Notes under the pieces: model-generated
Told to the model about the DNA's origin: nothing
Databases searched by the model: none
What the model saw: the letters and a program-made list of their open reading frames with translations, nothing else
Position numbers and translations under genes: made by a program
Part shown: piece by piece, positions 1-8,874 of the stretch
How positions within the stretch are numbered: the first letter of the stretch is position 1
How the letters are laid out: every line of letters begins with the position of its first letter
Source of the DNA: CAYYJS01 sp964472315
GTDB lineage: Bacteria > Verrucomicrobiota > Kiritimatiellia > UBA8416
Direction of reading: 5' to 3'
DNA length: 44,148 bases
Assembly (NCBI GenBank): GCA_964472315.1
Contig: CAYYJS010000027.1
Span: 1 to 44,148, forward strand

Positions 1-102
1 CGGAGGTACCCATGACATGAACACCAACCCCAACCCCGAAAGGACCAGACCATCAGGAAGAATCCGATTGAGCCAGACAACACTCAGTGGCACCATGAGG
101 CA

Positions 103-888
103 ATGAGTATGGATTGGAGCAACTGTGCCGTGGTAGAGCGGGAACCCGGTCGCCCCAATGGTGCCTGGTTGTTTAGAGGCACCCGGATTCCCGTGCACGC
201 TCTCTTTGAAGGTCTCGAGAGCGGCGCTTCCGTGGATGACTTTCTGGAGTGGTTTCCCGGGGTGACGCGGCAACAGGTAGACACCGTCCTTGAGTACGTG
301 GCAGCAGGACTTCGTGCAGTGGAGGCGCCTGAAGGCAATATGATGGATAAGACGGATGCTCTCCGCGCAATCCTCTACGAGGCAGCGGTGCTGGGTGCGG
401 CGCTGCTTGCGCTTCGGGCGTCGCCTCCTCGGAATGATGTCGGGCGGGGAACAGACCAACTTGCGGTGGAGGCTGCCCTCGTCAAGTTTCGGTCACTGCA
501 CAGCCTTCTCTACGGTCAGACAACGAACGACGATCTCACGCTGTCTGAACTGGGGACGTGGCGCCCATTGGATTCCCCGTCGAAAGGCGAGATGAAGCGT
601 CTGAGACGCTCTATCAACAAATACTGTGCCCACATCTCGCGGAAACGCGCAAAGGAAGATTGGCCGAATTTCTTCCTTCCACGCCCGCCGCAGTTTGAAT
701 CTATGTGTCGGGAAATCCTGCTTCAGTCGTGGCGTCTGATCGAGGTACTACGCGAGGCCGGGTGCGATATGAACGAGCACGCAACGAAATACTACAACCA
801 CTTGAGAGAGACAATCGAGTGGGCGCAACAAGACGAGTCGACCGTGCATTCCGAAGCCGGTCCGAGCGCGCCTTCCGATGAAACGTGA
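103..888 (+). CDS. DUF433-domain protein with a long unknown C-terminal region
   Basis: This 261-residue protein starts with a DUF433 domain (about residues 8-70). The signature is RGTRIPVHALFEGL (25-38), then an acidic DDFLEWFPGV segment and a helix. DUF433 is a small helix-turn-helix-like fold, usually a stand-alone protein of 70-110 residues and often the presumed antitoxin of a PIN-type toxin. Here about 190 further, mostly helical and charged residues follow, with no motif I recognise and no membrane segment. ATG 103 is chosen because the frame has a stop at 13-15 and no earlier ATG, and a GAGG lies just upstream. The gene converges on the helicase operon at 1049-6604 and shares its moderate GC. 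A link to that operon is possible but unproven. The DUF433 call is fairly safe; the function is unknown. Confidence 0.75.
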   Translation: MSMDWSNCAVVEREPGRPNGAWLFRGTRIPVHALFEGLESGASVDDFLEWFPGVTRQQVDTVLEYVAAGLRAVEAPEGNMMDKTDALRAILYEAAVLGAALLALRASPPRNDVGRGTDQLAVEAALVKFRSLHSLLYGQTTNDDLTLSELGTWRPLDSPSKGEMKRLRRSINKYCAHISRKRAKEDWPNFFLPRPPQFESMCREILLQSWRLIEVLREAGCDMNEHATKYYNHLRETIEWAQQDESTVHSEAGPSAPSDET

Positions 889-1048
889 CATGCGAGGATG
901 GAAGGCGATGAGATATGCCGCTCGTGCGCTGACTCAGAGAGTCCTGAACGTGCTGGGCAACGGAACGTGCGCGTCGGCGATGCGCGCATGTGTGATGCAG
1001 GTCTTCGCAGGAACCAGCATCAGACCCTGGACGGAAATCGGTGCTGCA

Positions 1049-4000
1049 TCAGTGGTTGAGTCGCCAAATCCACTCGAACTGATGGAATGCAAGGTCGTGC
1101 CCGTACTGCGCAATGTTATCCTTCACATTCACGATGAGACATCGAGGTGTGCCCCCGTTTGCCGGCCCACGCAGCCCGCGTCCGATCATCTGCTGATACA
1201 GCCCCGGGCTATAGACCGGACGCGTGACGTATAGCGCCCGCACGGCGGGGGCATCGAAGCCGGTTGTCAGAACGCCGTAGTTCGTCAAGACGCGGATCTC
1301 CTTACGCTTGAACGCAGCAATGGCGTGCCTTCGGCGTCCGGCAGCCGTGTCGCCCGAGATGGCACAGGCTGAAATCCCGCGCATATTGAGGCGCACGGCA
1401 AGGTCTTCCGCATGCTCGACGCTTGCCGCAAAAACCAGAATCGGCCAATCGGCCGGCTGGTTGCCGATATGCTCCAGTATCCGCCGATTGCGGGCTTCCA
1501 TCCGCCCCAGTGCGATCTCTGCTGCGCCGGGGAGTACCTTGAACCTGTCCAAGCTTGATTGCTGCTCAGGGGAAAGTGTGATGGTTTCGCCTTCCAGTGG
1601 TTCAGCATGGTCGGCGTACGCGAGCACCCCTAAGCTCTGGAGGTGCCGGTAGAGTTCCTTGATCTCACCGAACCCCAGATCGAACCTGCGATGCTCGAAT
1701 CGGAATGCAAGCCGCCATGTCTCTCTCTCGTCTGCACCGCCGCGGAAGGGAGTCGCCGTGAGGCCGATAAGCGGCCTCGCCGTGTGGTATTGATCCAACC
1801 CCAGTTTCGCCAGAATACGCGTGTAGCTGGTCTCCGTAGCCCCATGTGCCTCATCGATCACAACGACATCCGGGGACCAGATCCAAACGAAGTCCGGGCG
1901 ATCAAGCCGGTTCAGGAGTGACTGGAAAGTGGCCACAACCAAACACGTGCCGGACTCGGGCGGCCGGACTTTCTCGTTCGTCGTTCCCCACAGCCGATTG
2001 ATGCGAAGCTTCCCGTTGTTCGGGCCGATGCTACGCCACGCCTGCGACCAACTCTCAACGCTTTGCTCGCAGAGTTCGTCGCTTTGTGCGATCCAGAGGA
2101 CAGTCGCGGGTGCTTCGCGTTCCTTGGCCCACTCAATGATGGCCTGCACAGCTATTCGCGTTTTCCCTGCACCGGTGGGTAGCGATAGTATTCCACGACT
2201 GGGTTGCGTGTCCTTGATAGACTGCAGGAGTTCGTCTCGCATTGTCTTCTGAAAGTCGTGAAGCTCAGGCAATTGGACCGGACCAAGAACGTCGTCCCAT
2301 GGTTGACGCCCTTGTCCCGGGAAACCGGCATATTCCGCCGGAAACCCGAGATCCCGAACAAATGCTGCTGCGGTTGGGCTACCAGCCCATCGTTCAGGAG
2401 GACGCAAGCCTTTCGAGGCCAAGGCGTCCCGGTATGCCTTCAGCACCTCCACTCCATGGACCGAGTGCGCCAACCGAGCCACATCCAATTCACTATACTC
2501 GCCGTGAGCCTCAAGCCATTGCATGTGTCTCTGCGGAATGCCGGCCCGCAACGGCCCGATCCCGATTGCCGCAACGAGTTTCGCATCCAATGATTCGTGC
2601 TCGCGTATGCTTGCCAGGCGTTCCTGCGTGGCCGCGTCATCGGCTGCTGCCGCAATGCGTATCCGATCTGCTCCAGCAATGGGGAAGGGGATCTGCGCGG
2701 CGAGCTGGTCAACCAACCACCGGGCAGATCGATCCCCGGTGAAGTACAGGCATGAATCGCGAAACGAGCTTTCGATCGGATGCATCGACAGGCCAGCGTC
2801 CGTGCTGCGCAATTCAAGCCATAGTGCGTCACATGACTGGAGTGAGATGTCGGCGGGGAATCCGGACTGGTCGCGGAGCAAGGCCAAGCGATCAATGGCC
2901 CGCCCTCGCTCCTGCGTCGCCGCGAACCGCAGTTCGCTGCGGGCAGTTTGTCGGAGTGACCACCGACTGACCAGGGAATCTGCAACCGACTGCCGCGGCG
3001 CAAACAACGCAGGTTGCCCCTGGCGTTGCAGAACATCGGCCTCGCTGCGGTCTGACGTTATGTAGATTTGGCTTGGAGGGCGCGTCGTCCACCCGTTTTC
3101 CAGCCGGCAACGAAGCGTAGCCGGGGCATCTTCCGAATGCCGGGATGTCAAAGCATAGAAGGATGTCAGCGTGGCTTCGTCTCCGGCAAAAGCGGAAGCA
3201 GCAGCGAGTGCCATGCCCCAATGTGACTGCGTGAGCGCATCAACGTCGGACGGCAAAGAGAAGAGTACCGCCGCAGGAGCGTCACAGTCGGCCACGGGAA
3301 GGAAACTCGCCAGATTGCCGAGGGAAGGGCCTACCGAAGCTGCCGCGGGCATCGGGCCACGACTCGTCCGCACCCACCCATGTCGTTTCAGTACCCATGC
3401 GACAAATCCGACATACGGGACCTGGGGATAGGCATCTGGCCGGGTCCTATGGACGAGCGTGCAGCCTGGATTCGCCAACGCACAAGGCAGAAGCGCGTTC
3501 GTCATCCTGACTGCCGCATCGTTGCGCAGGGTCTCGATAGGGTCTAGGGGGGCCATATGTTTTGCTTGGATGAAGGCCACGTACCCCGCTTGTGGCGTCG
3601 AGTATTTGCGGTGGTTACATTCTGTCCGGAAGTAGACGTCGGCGGTCTCACGGTAGCTATCCCAGAGGCTTCCGGTGGCTACCTGACATTCGGTTGGAGA
3701 AGCTACCGCGCCGAATTCCCGGAGCAGATTGAGGTCGTCGCTGTGATACGTTGTGTCGATGGTGGCCGCTTTCACGTCATCGTTGACGGGGGTCGAAGTG
3801 ATCGGGCCGGGCAGAAGCAGTTGGCTGAGAGGCTTGAAGCATCCCGACTGCGCCCTGGCTCTAACCTCCGGTCGAAAAGATGGCCAACTCCACAGCGGCA
3901 CAAATACGCGTCTTGCAGTTTCTGCATCAAGCTTGCGTGACAGCGTCCAGAATCGAACCCAGTCAATATTGGACCCGCTGCGCGACAAAAAGGCACGGAA

Positions 4001-5731
4001 AACCGCCTCATCACTTACCGCCGAGATCCCGAATCGGTCTGCGAGTATGTGTCGGGCTTCCGGATCGGACGCGACATCGGGATGAACCAAGTTTTCGTGA
4101 GCAGTTACCGCATCCTCGTTGCCATCCGGAAACGAAAGGGTGTCTTTGTCGGGCACTACAAGGCGATTGTCCTTGGTCAGCACAATGGCGGATAGCTTCA
4201 GCAGATACTCGTCCCCAGCCGTACGTTCCTTCGAATCCAGGATTAAGCCCGCAAGTCGAATGACGGCGATGGACTTCGCGGGGGTTGGCTTTGTCAGCAG
4301 CGCGCCGAGCCATGTGCGAAGATCCATCTGCCCGCAACCAAGGGGTGATGCACGCTTCGACCGAATACCCGTTTCGGCGGTGCGGTGGACCAAGATATCG
4401 GGTTCGTGGGATCCATGTTCGATGAACCATCCATCGAGGTGCGCTCCGCGGGCTATCGGGGGACGCAGGCTGAGTTCCTTTGGAACTCGTGCAGCTCCGC
4501 TGGTCGATGGCATGCACTTGCTCTGCTGGAGTGCAGCATAGACGGCTTCGTTGAGAACACGGTCCGCCCAGCCGACGTCATCCTGTGCCGGGAGCGCGTC
4601 CAGGAATCTCGCGGGATCGATCCTCGTGTTCAATGCATCGATGTGTTGAGCAACGAGGGTTGCCGACCGGCGCAGCATTTCCCCGTTGAAAGCGCCGCGC
4701 AATAGCTTCTCCCGGAAGGAATCCGTCTTCCATGGAGCATTGAGAATCACTTGCAGTGTCGTTTCGTCCTGGGTGGGGAAGAACGCCCAAAGATGTTGCC
4801 GCTTGCGGGTTGTTGTGCCCAGCAGTGCTGCCCATGTCAAGGGGAGGGTCATGCGCTTCCGCAGCTCGGAATCCATGTCGTTTCGGGCTTCTTCGCTGAG
4901 ATCGGTTGTGCGTATGGTTGTCCGAAAGACCGTCCAAGATGTTTTCTCGCCGCCATCAGTGACGTGGATGGTGCTTTCCGTTTCCTCAACGCTGACCAGA
5001 CGGTCGATCTTGGGCTCCAGCGCTCGCAGGTGCAACTGGCGCACATGTGGTGAGAACACGAGGAATTCCGCGGGAAACGACCGGATATCTTCCAGAAGGC
5101 GTTGCGCCGCACCAGGCTTCAGACGTAACCGCACGACGGTTGCCGCCCACTTCTTGAGGGATGCGAGCGTCTCGTCCGCGTCGAGATGCTCCTGCATATT
5201 CAGAATGGCCGCCGTGCGAAGCCGCGGTAGTGGCGTTTCTGGGGCAACGAGTTGGCGCATCTGCTTGGCTAGATCCGAAGGGTTGAAGCGGAAGCTGACG
5301 GTGTCGCTGACAATATCGGGTGTGTCACATACGCCCAGCACCGACTTGAAGCCCAACCCGAACCGCCCAATCTCGTCGTCTTTCTTGGCAGACAGATGCG
5401 CCCCGAGCAGTGCACGAATTCCGGCCTCTGTAACGGGCGCTCCCTCGTTCGCACAGTAAAGGCAGTCCTGTGTCAGGACGACCGCGATGTGCCCGATGCC
5501 TCCCTTTTCCTGAATGGCATCCGCCCCGTTCTGAATCAACTCATAGAGCTGTCGGTGACCGTATCCGCCGGAAAGCCATTGGGCTTCGGCATGCGCATCT
5601 TCCTCGATCCGGGCAGGCTGCGCAGCGTACGCATTCAAGGTGCGCTCGACATACGCTTGGAGGAAGGATTCCAACGGTCTACGTGTATCGTCATGCCCCA
5701 TACATACCCCACTCGGTCTGGTGTTCCTCAT
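1049..5731 (-). CDS. Sacsin-like (GHKL-type) ATPase fused to SF2 DEAH helicase
   Basis: This protein has 1560 residues. The N-terminus carries a sacsin/Hsp90-like ATP-binding domain: the N-box YELIQNGADA with E64 and N68, the NEG loop at 95-97, and the glycine-rich lid IGRFGLGFKS at 121-130. About 1000 residues follow without recognisable motifs. The C-terminal ~400 residues form an SF2 helicase: Walker A LPTGAGKT (about 1181-1188), DEAH box VVVIDEAHG (about 1290), motif III GLTATPFRG, and motifs V-VI VLTTGFDAP and QMIGRGLRG (about 1517). All key residues of both ATPases are present. The start codon overlaps the stop of the upstream nucleotidyltransferase gene as ATGA, so the two are translationally coupled. 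Proteins pairing such ATPases with helicases are typical of phage-defence loci. That role is inferred from architecture and partner, and no exact match to a named system is claimed. Confidence 0.85.
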   Translation of the reverse strand: MRNTRPSGVCMGHDDTRRPLESFLQAYVERTLNAYAAQPARIEEDAHAEAQWLSGGYGHRQLYELIQNGADAIQEKGGIGHIAVVLTQDCLYCANEGAPVTEAGIRALLGAHLSAKKDDEIGRFGLGFKSVLGVCDTPDIVSDTVSFRFNPSDLAKQMRQLVAPETPLPRLRTAAILNMQEHLDADETLASLKKWAATVVRLRLKPGAAQRLLEDIRSFPAEFLVFSPHVRQLHLRALEPKIDRLVSVEETESTIHVTDGGEKTSWTVFRTTIRTTDLSEEARNDMDSELRKRMTLPLTWAALLGTTTRKRQHLWAFFPTQDETTLQVILNAPWKTDSFREKLLRGAFNGEMLRRSATLVAQHIDALNTRIDPARFLDALPAQDDVGWADRVLNEAVYAALQQSKCMPSTSGAARVPKELSLRPPIARGAHLDGWFIEHGSHEPDILVHRTAETGIRSKRASPLGCGQMDLRTWLGALLTKPTPAKSIAVIRLAGLILDSKERTAGDEYLLKLSAIVLTKDNRLVVPDKDTLSFPDGNEDAVTAHENLVHPDVASDPEARHILADRFGISAVSDEAVFRAFLSRSGSNIDWVRFWTLSRKLDAETARRVFVPLWSWPSFRPEVRARAQSGCFKPLSQLLLPGPITSTPVNDDVKAATIDTTYHSDDLNLLREFGAVASPTECQVATGSLWDSYRETADVYFRTECNHRKYSTPQAGYVAFIQAKHMAPLDPIETLRNDAAVRMTNALLPCALANPGCTLVHRTRPDAYPQVPYVGFVAWVLKRHGWVRTSRGPMPAAASVGPSLGNLASFLPVADCDAPAAVLFSLPSDVDALTQSHWGMALAAASAFAGDEATLTSFYALTSRHSEDAPATLRCRLENGWTTRPPSQIYITSDRSEADVLQRQGQPALFAPRQSVADSLVSRWSLRQTARSELRFAATQERGRAIDRLALLRDQSGFPADISLQSCDALWLELRSTDAGLSMHPIESSFRDSCLYFTGDRSARWLVDQLAAQIPFPIAGADRIRIAAAADDAATQERLASIREHESLDAKLVAAIGIGPLRAGIPQRHMQWLEAHGEYSELDVARLAHSVHGVEVLKAYRDALASKGLRPPERWAGSPTAAAFVRDLGFPAEYAGFPGQGRQPWDDVLGPVQLPELHDFQKTMRDELLQSIKDTQPSRGILSLPTGAGKTRIAVQAIIEWAKEREAPATVLWIAQSDELCEQSVESWSQAWRSIGPNNGKLRINRLWGTTNEKVRPPESGTCLVVATFQSLLNRLDRPDFVWIWSPDVVVIDEAHGATETSYTRILAKLGLDQYHTARPLIGLTATPFRGGADERETWRLAFRFEHRRFDLGFGEIKELYRHLQSLGVLAYADHAEPLEGETITLSPEQQSSLDRFKVLPGAAEIALGRMEARNRRILEHIGNQPADWPILVFAASVEHAEDLAVRLNMRGISACAISGDTAAGRRRHAIAAFKRKEIRVLTNYGVLTTGFDAPAVRALYVTRPVYSPGLYQQMIGRGLRGPANGGTPRCLIVNVKDNIAQYGHDLAFHQFEWIWRLNH

Positions 5732-6408
5732 CCGTCCAGATGATCGAGGAGCAGGTCGGCGATTCTGGCCGCGGCGGCATCGACAGTCGACCAGTCATGC
5801 CATTTGGGGACCAGGTTCTTGTATTCGTCGAGCCGGGTCTCCTCGAGGTCGTACGGCCGAGGCTTCGCAAGCTGAATCTGGAGTTGCTGCAGGGCCGATT
5901 GCCCGCCCGGCTGAGGATACAGCTCGTCAAGGTTCCGCAGCGCAGCGACGATCGCGGCGTCATCCATTGCATCCGCCAACGCAACGAAGTCCAGATAATC
6001 GCGTGTCGCGTTGCGCTTGAGGATCAGAACCCCCTTGATACGCAGGATCTCGGCCAGTGTTGGAACCGTCAGCACTTGCCCCTCGCACTCGGTTTGCATG
6101 GTTTCAAGGGGTTGCTCCCGGATGAGCTGGCGGATGCCCGTTTCGATGCCGTCGAGACTTCCCAGGATCATGACGGGGCGGCGGATGCGCGCGGTCTGCC
6201 ACCCTGCGACCTGCTCCAGGTCAGCCAGGATCCGGTCGAAACGCGGCCGCAGGTCGGCTAACACATGATCGGCATCGCGGGAAAACCGGTGGTGCGCATG
6301 CAGCGCCGCCGCCGAACCGCCCACCAGGACAGCGGAAGGCAGGATGCGCTGCAGGCGCGCAGCCGACGACAACAGGCGATCCCACTCAGGCAGCATGTCG
6401 GCTGACAT
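5728..6408 (-). CDS. Nucleotidyltransferase, AbiEii toxin-like family
   Basis: This 226-residue protein belongs to the nucleotidyltransferase superfamily. LVGGSAAALHAHH at 28-40 gives the GG/S signature, and SRDADH at 43-48 supplies the metal-binding Asp45 and Asp47. The rest (ILRIKGVLILKRNATRDYLDFVALAD) matches the conserved tail of AbiEii/AbiGii-type proteins. Such enzymes are toxins in abortive-infection and toxin-antitoxin systems; some transfer nucleotides to tRNA 3' ends. The start at 6408 (MSADMLPEW) is preferred over ATG 6486 because it has a TGGAG ribosome site and limits the overlap with the upstream small gene to 23 bp. The stop overlaps the helicase start (ATGA). The middle place in a three-gene operon makes it the probable effector or regulator of the helicase module. 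Confidence 0.82.
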   Translation of the reverse strand: MSADMLPEWDRLLSSAARLQRILPSAVLVGGSAAALHAHHRFSRDADHVLADLRPRFDRILADLEQVAGWQTARIRRPVMILGSLDGIETGIRQLIREQPLETMQTECEGQVLTVPTLAEILRIKGVLILKRNATRDYLDFVALADAMDDAAIVAALRNLDELYPQPGGQSALQQLQIQLAKPRPYDLEETRLDEYKNLVPKWHDWSTVDAAAARIADLLLDHLDG

Positions 6409-6604
6409 AATGTCTCCACAGGTGATAGCGCTGGGCGTACGGGTCGTCCGCGAACGCCTGGCAGACGCGCAGAATCTTCCGCACAATCGCGGGGTCCGAA
6501 GTCGCCTTGCGCAGCTCGACCCAATCGTGGCGTCCGCCGCGCGCGATGATGTCGTCGATCGCCGCGAGGGTCAGCGCGGTGTGGTTGAGATGCCGGTGCT
6601 CCAT
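6386..6604 (-). CDS. Small protein upstream of the AbiEii-like gene (possible antitoxin)
   Basis: This is a 72-residue, all-helical, basic-to-neutral protein and the first gene of the minus-strand operon. It overlaps the nucleotidyltransferase start by 23 bp. Recognisable stretches are LTLAAIDDIIARGGRHDW and DPYAQRYHLWRHYV; I believe similar small proteins accompany other AbiEii-family genes but cannot name the family. Its position before a toxin-like nucleotidyltransferase suggests an antitoxin or adaptor, which is inference only. The ribosome site before ATG 6604 is weak. The coding call rests on the overlap arrangement and the coherent amino-acid composition. Confidence 0.6.
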   Translation of the reverse strand: MEHRHLNHTALTLAAIDDIIARGGRHDWVELRKATSDPAIVRKILRVCQAFADDPYAQRYHLWRHYVSRHAA

Positions 6605-6710
6605 GGCGCAAGAGGCTAGCGGTCGGGAACGGCGCCGACAACACCAAAGTCGCGACAGATCTCGTCACTCCAGAAGGAGTGGGCCCGTATCTACGAGACG
6701 GCGCTTTCAC

Positions 6711-6860
6711 CGGGCGCATTTGCGATTGGGTGCAGTCATGGACATTCGCCGTTGTTCCCCTGGGAGCGCGGGCGTCTCGCCCGCAGTTGCCAGACATGTG
6801 CATTTCCAAGCGGGCGGGACGCCCGCGCTCCAGGGATGCACCGAATCGCAAATGCGCCCG
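6711..6860. repeat. 150-bp nested palindrome (REP-like element)
   Basis: There are two nested inverted repeats. The outer arms, 6711-6734 and 6837-6860, are 24 bp with one mismatch. The inner arms, 6762-6783 and 6810-6831, are 22 bp with one mismatch and contain the core GCGGGCGGGACGCCCGC. The element could form a large cruciform or RNA hairpin. A smaller GC-rich hairpin of similar wording occurs at 12471-12503, suggesting a dispersed repeat family of this genome. It lies just upstream of the SUMF1 promoter and is outside any convincing gene. Confidence 0.85.
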
Positions 6861-6886
6861 CTTTCACCGGGGGCGCGACGCGCGGG

Positions 6887-6915
6887 TTGACCGGGTGGCG
6901 GGCGTCCGTTATAGT
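6887..6915 (+). promoter_or_regulatory. Sigma-70 type promoter of the SUMF1 gene
   Basis: A -35 TTGACC (6887-6892) and a -10 TATAGT (6910-6915) are separated by exactly 17 bp. The predicted start lies about 7 bp downstream, giving a leader of roughly 40 nt before ATG 6964. The -35 hexamer equals that of the ferredoxin promoter at 12553. Confidence 0.75.
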
Positions 6916-6963
6916 CGTCCCATCCTTGAATGGCTCGAACCCGATCTGACCGGAGGCCCGCCG

Positions 6964-8874
6964 ATGGCTCGTATCTGCTGCGTTGTCGTTGTCCTGATCG
7001 CCCTGTGCGCACCCGCCTCCGCCGTGAAACGCGAAGCGTTGTCGGCCGCGGCCCAGGCGCTGTTGCCGTCCGCCCAGGAAAGCGTGGCGGTCAAACTCAA
7101 GGACGGCCGCGTCTACATCGGCGAGGTCGTCGAGGAGACCGATACCGAGGTCGTCATGCGGATCACGCGCGGCGGCGTCTCCGCGCGGCGTTCTCTGCCG
7201 AAGGCCGAGATTGTCGATCGCAAGGATTCCGACGTTGGCCCGCAGTTCGCCGCGGAACTGGCCAAGTTGACGCTCAGCCGCGAACGCAGCCTGTCGCAGA
7301 AGGAATACCGCGATGCGATCGTGCTGTTCCTCGAGTTCCTGAACACGTGCAAGGGCGCGGAGGAAACCGACGACATCAAGACGCGCTGCGAGGCGTTCAT
7401 GCGTGAACTTGCCATGGTGTTGAAAGGGCTGGAGAAGGTCGATGGCGAATGGCTGACGCCCGTCAAGGCCGCGCTCCGCAAGTTCGAGTTCCTCGGCGAG
7501 CAGATGGCGACGCTGAAGAAGGACCGCAATTTCCGCAAGAGCGAGGAACTCCAGGCCCAGCACGACAAATTGCAGGATGAACGCCGCGCCGCCGCCCGCG
7601 CGCTGCCGAAGCTGTCGAAGGACCGCACCGAGACGCTGCTCGCCCAGAACGATTTCCTCGGCGCCGCCGAGGAAATCAACGCGTTCCTGCAGTTCTGGAT
7701 GCAGCATGTGGTCAGGGCGGGCGCGAAGAAGGATGCCGACGAGGAGAGCTATGGCATCAAGGAGATGGACTTCGGTTACATCCTCGACCTCCAGAAGACC
7801 ATCGTGAACGCCTACATCAAGAACGGCCAGCCGCCGAAAAAGCCGGCGGCGCTCAAAGTGCCCGACGACATGGTGTACGTGCCGGGCGGCTTTCTGCTGA
7901 TGGGCAACGAGAACGCCGCGGCCGGCGAGGCCGCCTTTCCGATGCATATCGTGCATGTGAAGCCGTTCCTGATGGATATCCATGAGGTCTCGAACGCCCA
8001 GTACCGCGAGTTCGTCGAGTTTGTCGAGCGGACGCGCGAAGCGTGGATGGAGCACAAGGATGCCCCCCCGCTGAAGAAACATCAGGCGGCCGGCTGGGAC
8101 CAGAAGGGTCTGGCCGGCGATGCGCAGCCCGTGGTCGGGGTCGACTGGTTCGATGCCTATGCGTATGCGCAGTGGGCGAAGAAGCGGCTGCCGACCGAAG
8201 CGGAATGGGAATTCGCCGCGCGCGGGATGGACTCGCGCTCCTTCCCGTGGGGCAACGAGATCAAGGATGCCACCGTCAACTATCCCGGCGGCCGCGCGGC
8301 CCTGGCGGCGGAGATGGATCGCCAGAACCCGCCGCGGCCTCCCGAGCAAACCGGCTGTTCCTGCTTCAAGAAGGACCTGCCGCCGCCGCCGCCGACCAAG
8401 TTGCCGGAGGAAACCTGGCCCGTCGCCGCGCACGTCCCGGCCAAGGCGCAGAAAGCCATCGACAACGAGTACTTGCAGTGGAACAAGACGTTCGTCAGCC
8501 CCCATGGCATCGTTCACATGAGCGGCAACGCCGCCGAGTGGGTTCACGATTTCCACGATGCCGACTACTACGGTCGGTCGCCGGTATCGGACCCGCGGGG
8601 GCCCGAAGAGGCCGAGACGCATGTGCATCGCGGCGGACACTATCGGAGCAAGTCGGCCGATGAACTCGCCTGCTACCATCGCGGCGGCGCGCCGGCGCGC
8701 GATAAGCAGGGCAAGAAAAAACGCGGCGAGAAGGCCGAGACCGAACCCGTCGTCGGCATCCGCTGCGTGCGTGCCATCGAAGGGGCCGATGCCGGCGAGT
8801 CGGTCACGGATCAGGTGCTCAAAGCCTCGTTCGAGGAACTGCTCTCCGAGTTGAAGACCGTGCTGGAGAAATAG
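6964..8874 (+). CDS. Secreted protein with C-terminal SUMF1/FGE-sulfatase fold
   Basis: This 636-residue protein has a signal peptide (MARICCVVVVLIALCAPASA). An LSm/SH3-like stretch follows (VAVKLKDGRVYIGEVVEE, about 40-90), then a charged helical, partly coiled-coil middle. A formylglycine-generating-enzyme fold occupies about 300-620: DDMVYVPGGFLLMG, HEVSNAQYREFVEF, RLPTEAEWEFAARG, FPWGNE, MSGNAAEWVHDF and a final VGIRCVRA. True FGE needs a closely spaced Cys pair near the C-terminus. Here only one Cys (DELACYHRGG) is seen, so it is probably not a sulfatase activator but one of the many non-catalytic SUMF1 proteins of PVC bacteria, perhaps binding. ATG 6964 is chosen for GGAGG at 6952-6956 and the signal peptide. 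Its stop abuts the convergent methyltransferase stop with no gap. Confidence 0.85.
   Translation: MARICCVVVVLIALCAPASAVKREALSAAAQALLPSAQESVAVKLKDGRVYIGEVVEETDTEVVMRITRGGVSARRSLPKAEIVDRKDSDVGPQFAAELAKLTLSRERSLSQKEYRDAIVLFLEFLNTCKGAEETDDIKTRCEAFMRELAMVLKGLEKVDGEWLTPVKAALRKFEFLGEQMATLKKDRNFRKSEELQAQHDKLQDERRAAARALPKLSKDRTETLLAQNDFLGAAEEINAFLQFWMQHVVRAGAKKDADEESYGIKEMDFGYILDLQKTIVNAYIKNGQPPKKPAALKVPDDMVYVPGGFLLMGNENAAAGEAAFPMHIVHVKPFLMDIHEVSNAQYREFVEFVERTREAWMEHKDAPPLKKHQAAGWDQKGLAGDAQPVVGVDWFDAYAYAQWAKKRLPTEAEWEFAARGMDSRSFPWGNEIKDATVNYPGGRAALAAEMDRQNPPRPPEQTGCSCFKKDLPPPPPTKLPEETWPVAAHVPAKAQKAIDNEYLQWNKTFVSPHGIVHMSGNAAEWVHDFHDADYYGRSPVSDPRGPEEAETHVHRGGHYRSKSADELACYHRGGAPARDKQGKKKRGEKAETEPVVGIRCVRAIEGADAGESVTDQVLKASFEELLSELKTVLEK

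Larger units (their letters stand above)
6605..6963. other. Intergenic region between divergent genes
   Basis: This is 359 bp between the helicase operon (minus) and the SUMF1 gene (plus). It holds a long imperfect palindrome (6711-6860) and the SUMF1 promoter (6887-6915). In 6605-6710 I see no gene and no clear promoter for the minus-strand operon. Confidence 0.7.

Noticed and set aside
17..106. A 29-codon frame with a GGAGG upstream and ATGA overlap with the DUF433 gene
   Set aside because: It could be a leader peptide, but it is very short, Pro/Thr-rich and without homologues I know; the window edge hides its context.
878..1234. A 118-codon plus-strand frame after the DUF433 gene
   Set aside because: It runs 186 bp into the helicase gene on the opposite strand and has no family resemblance.
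6736..8679. A 647-codon minus-strand frame opposite the SUMF1 gene
   Set aside because: Antisense shadow; no recognisable motif, and the plus-strand gene has a signal peptide and family domains.
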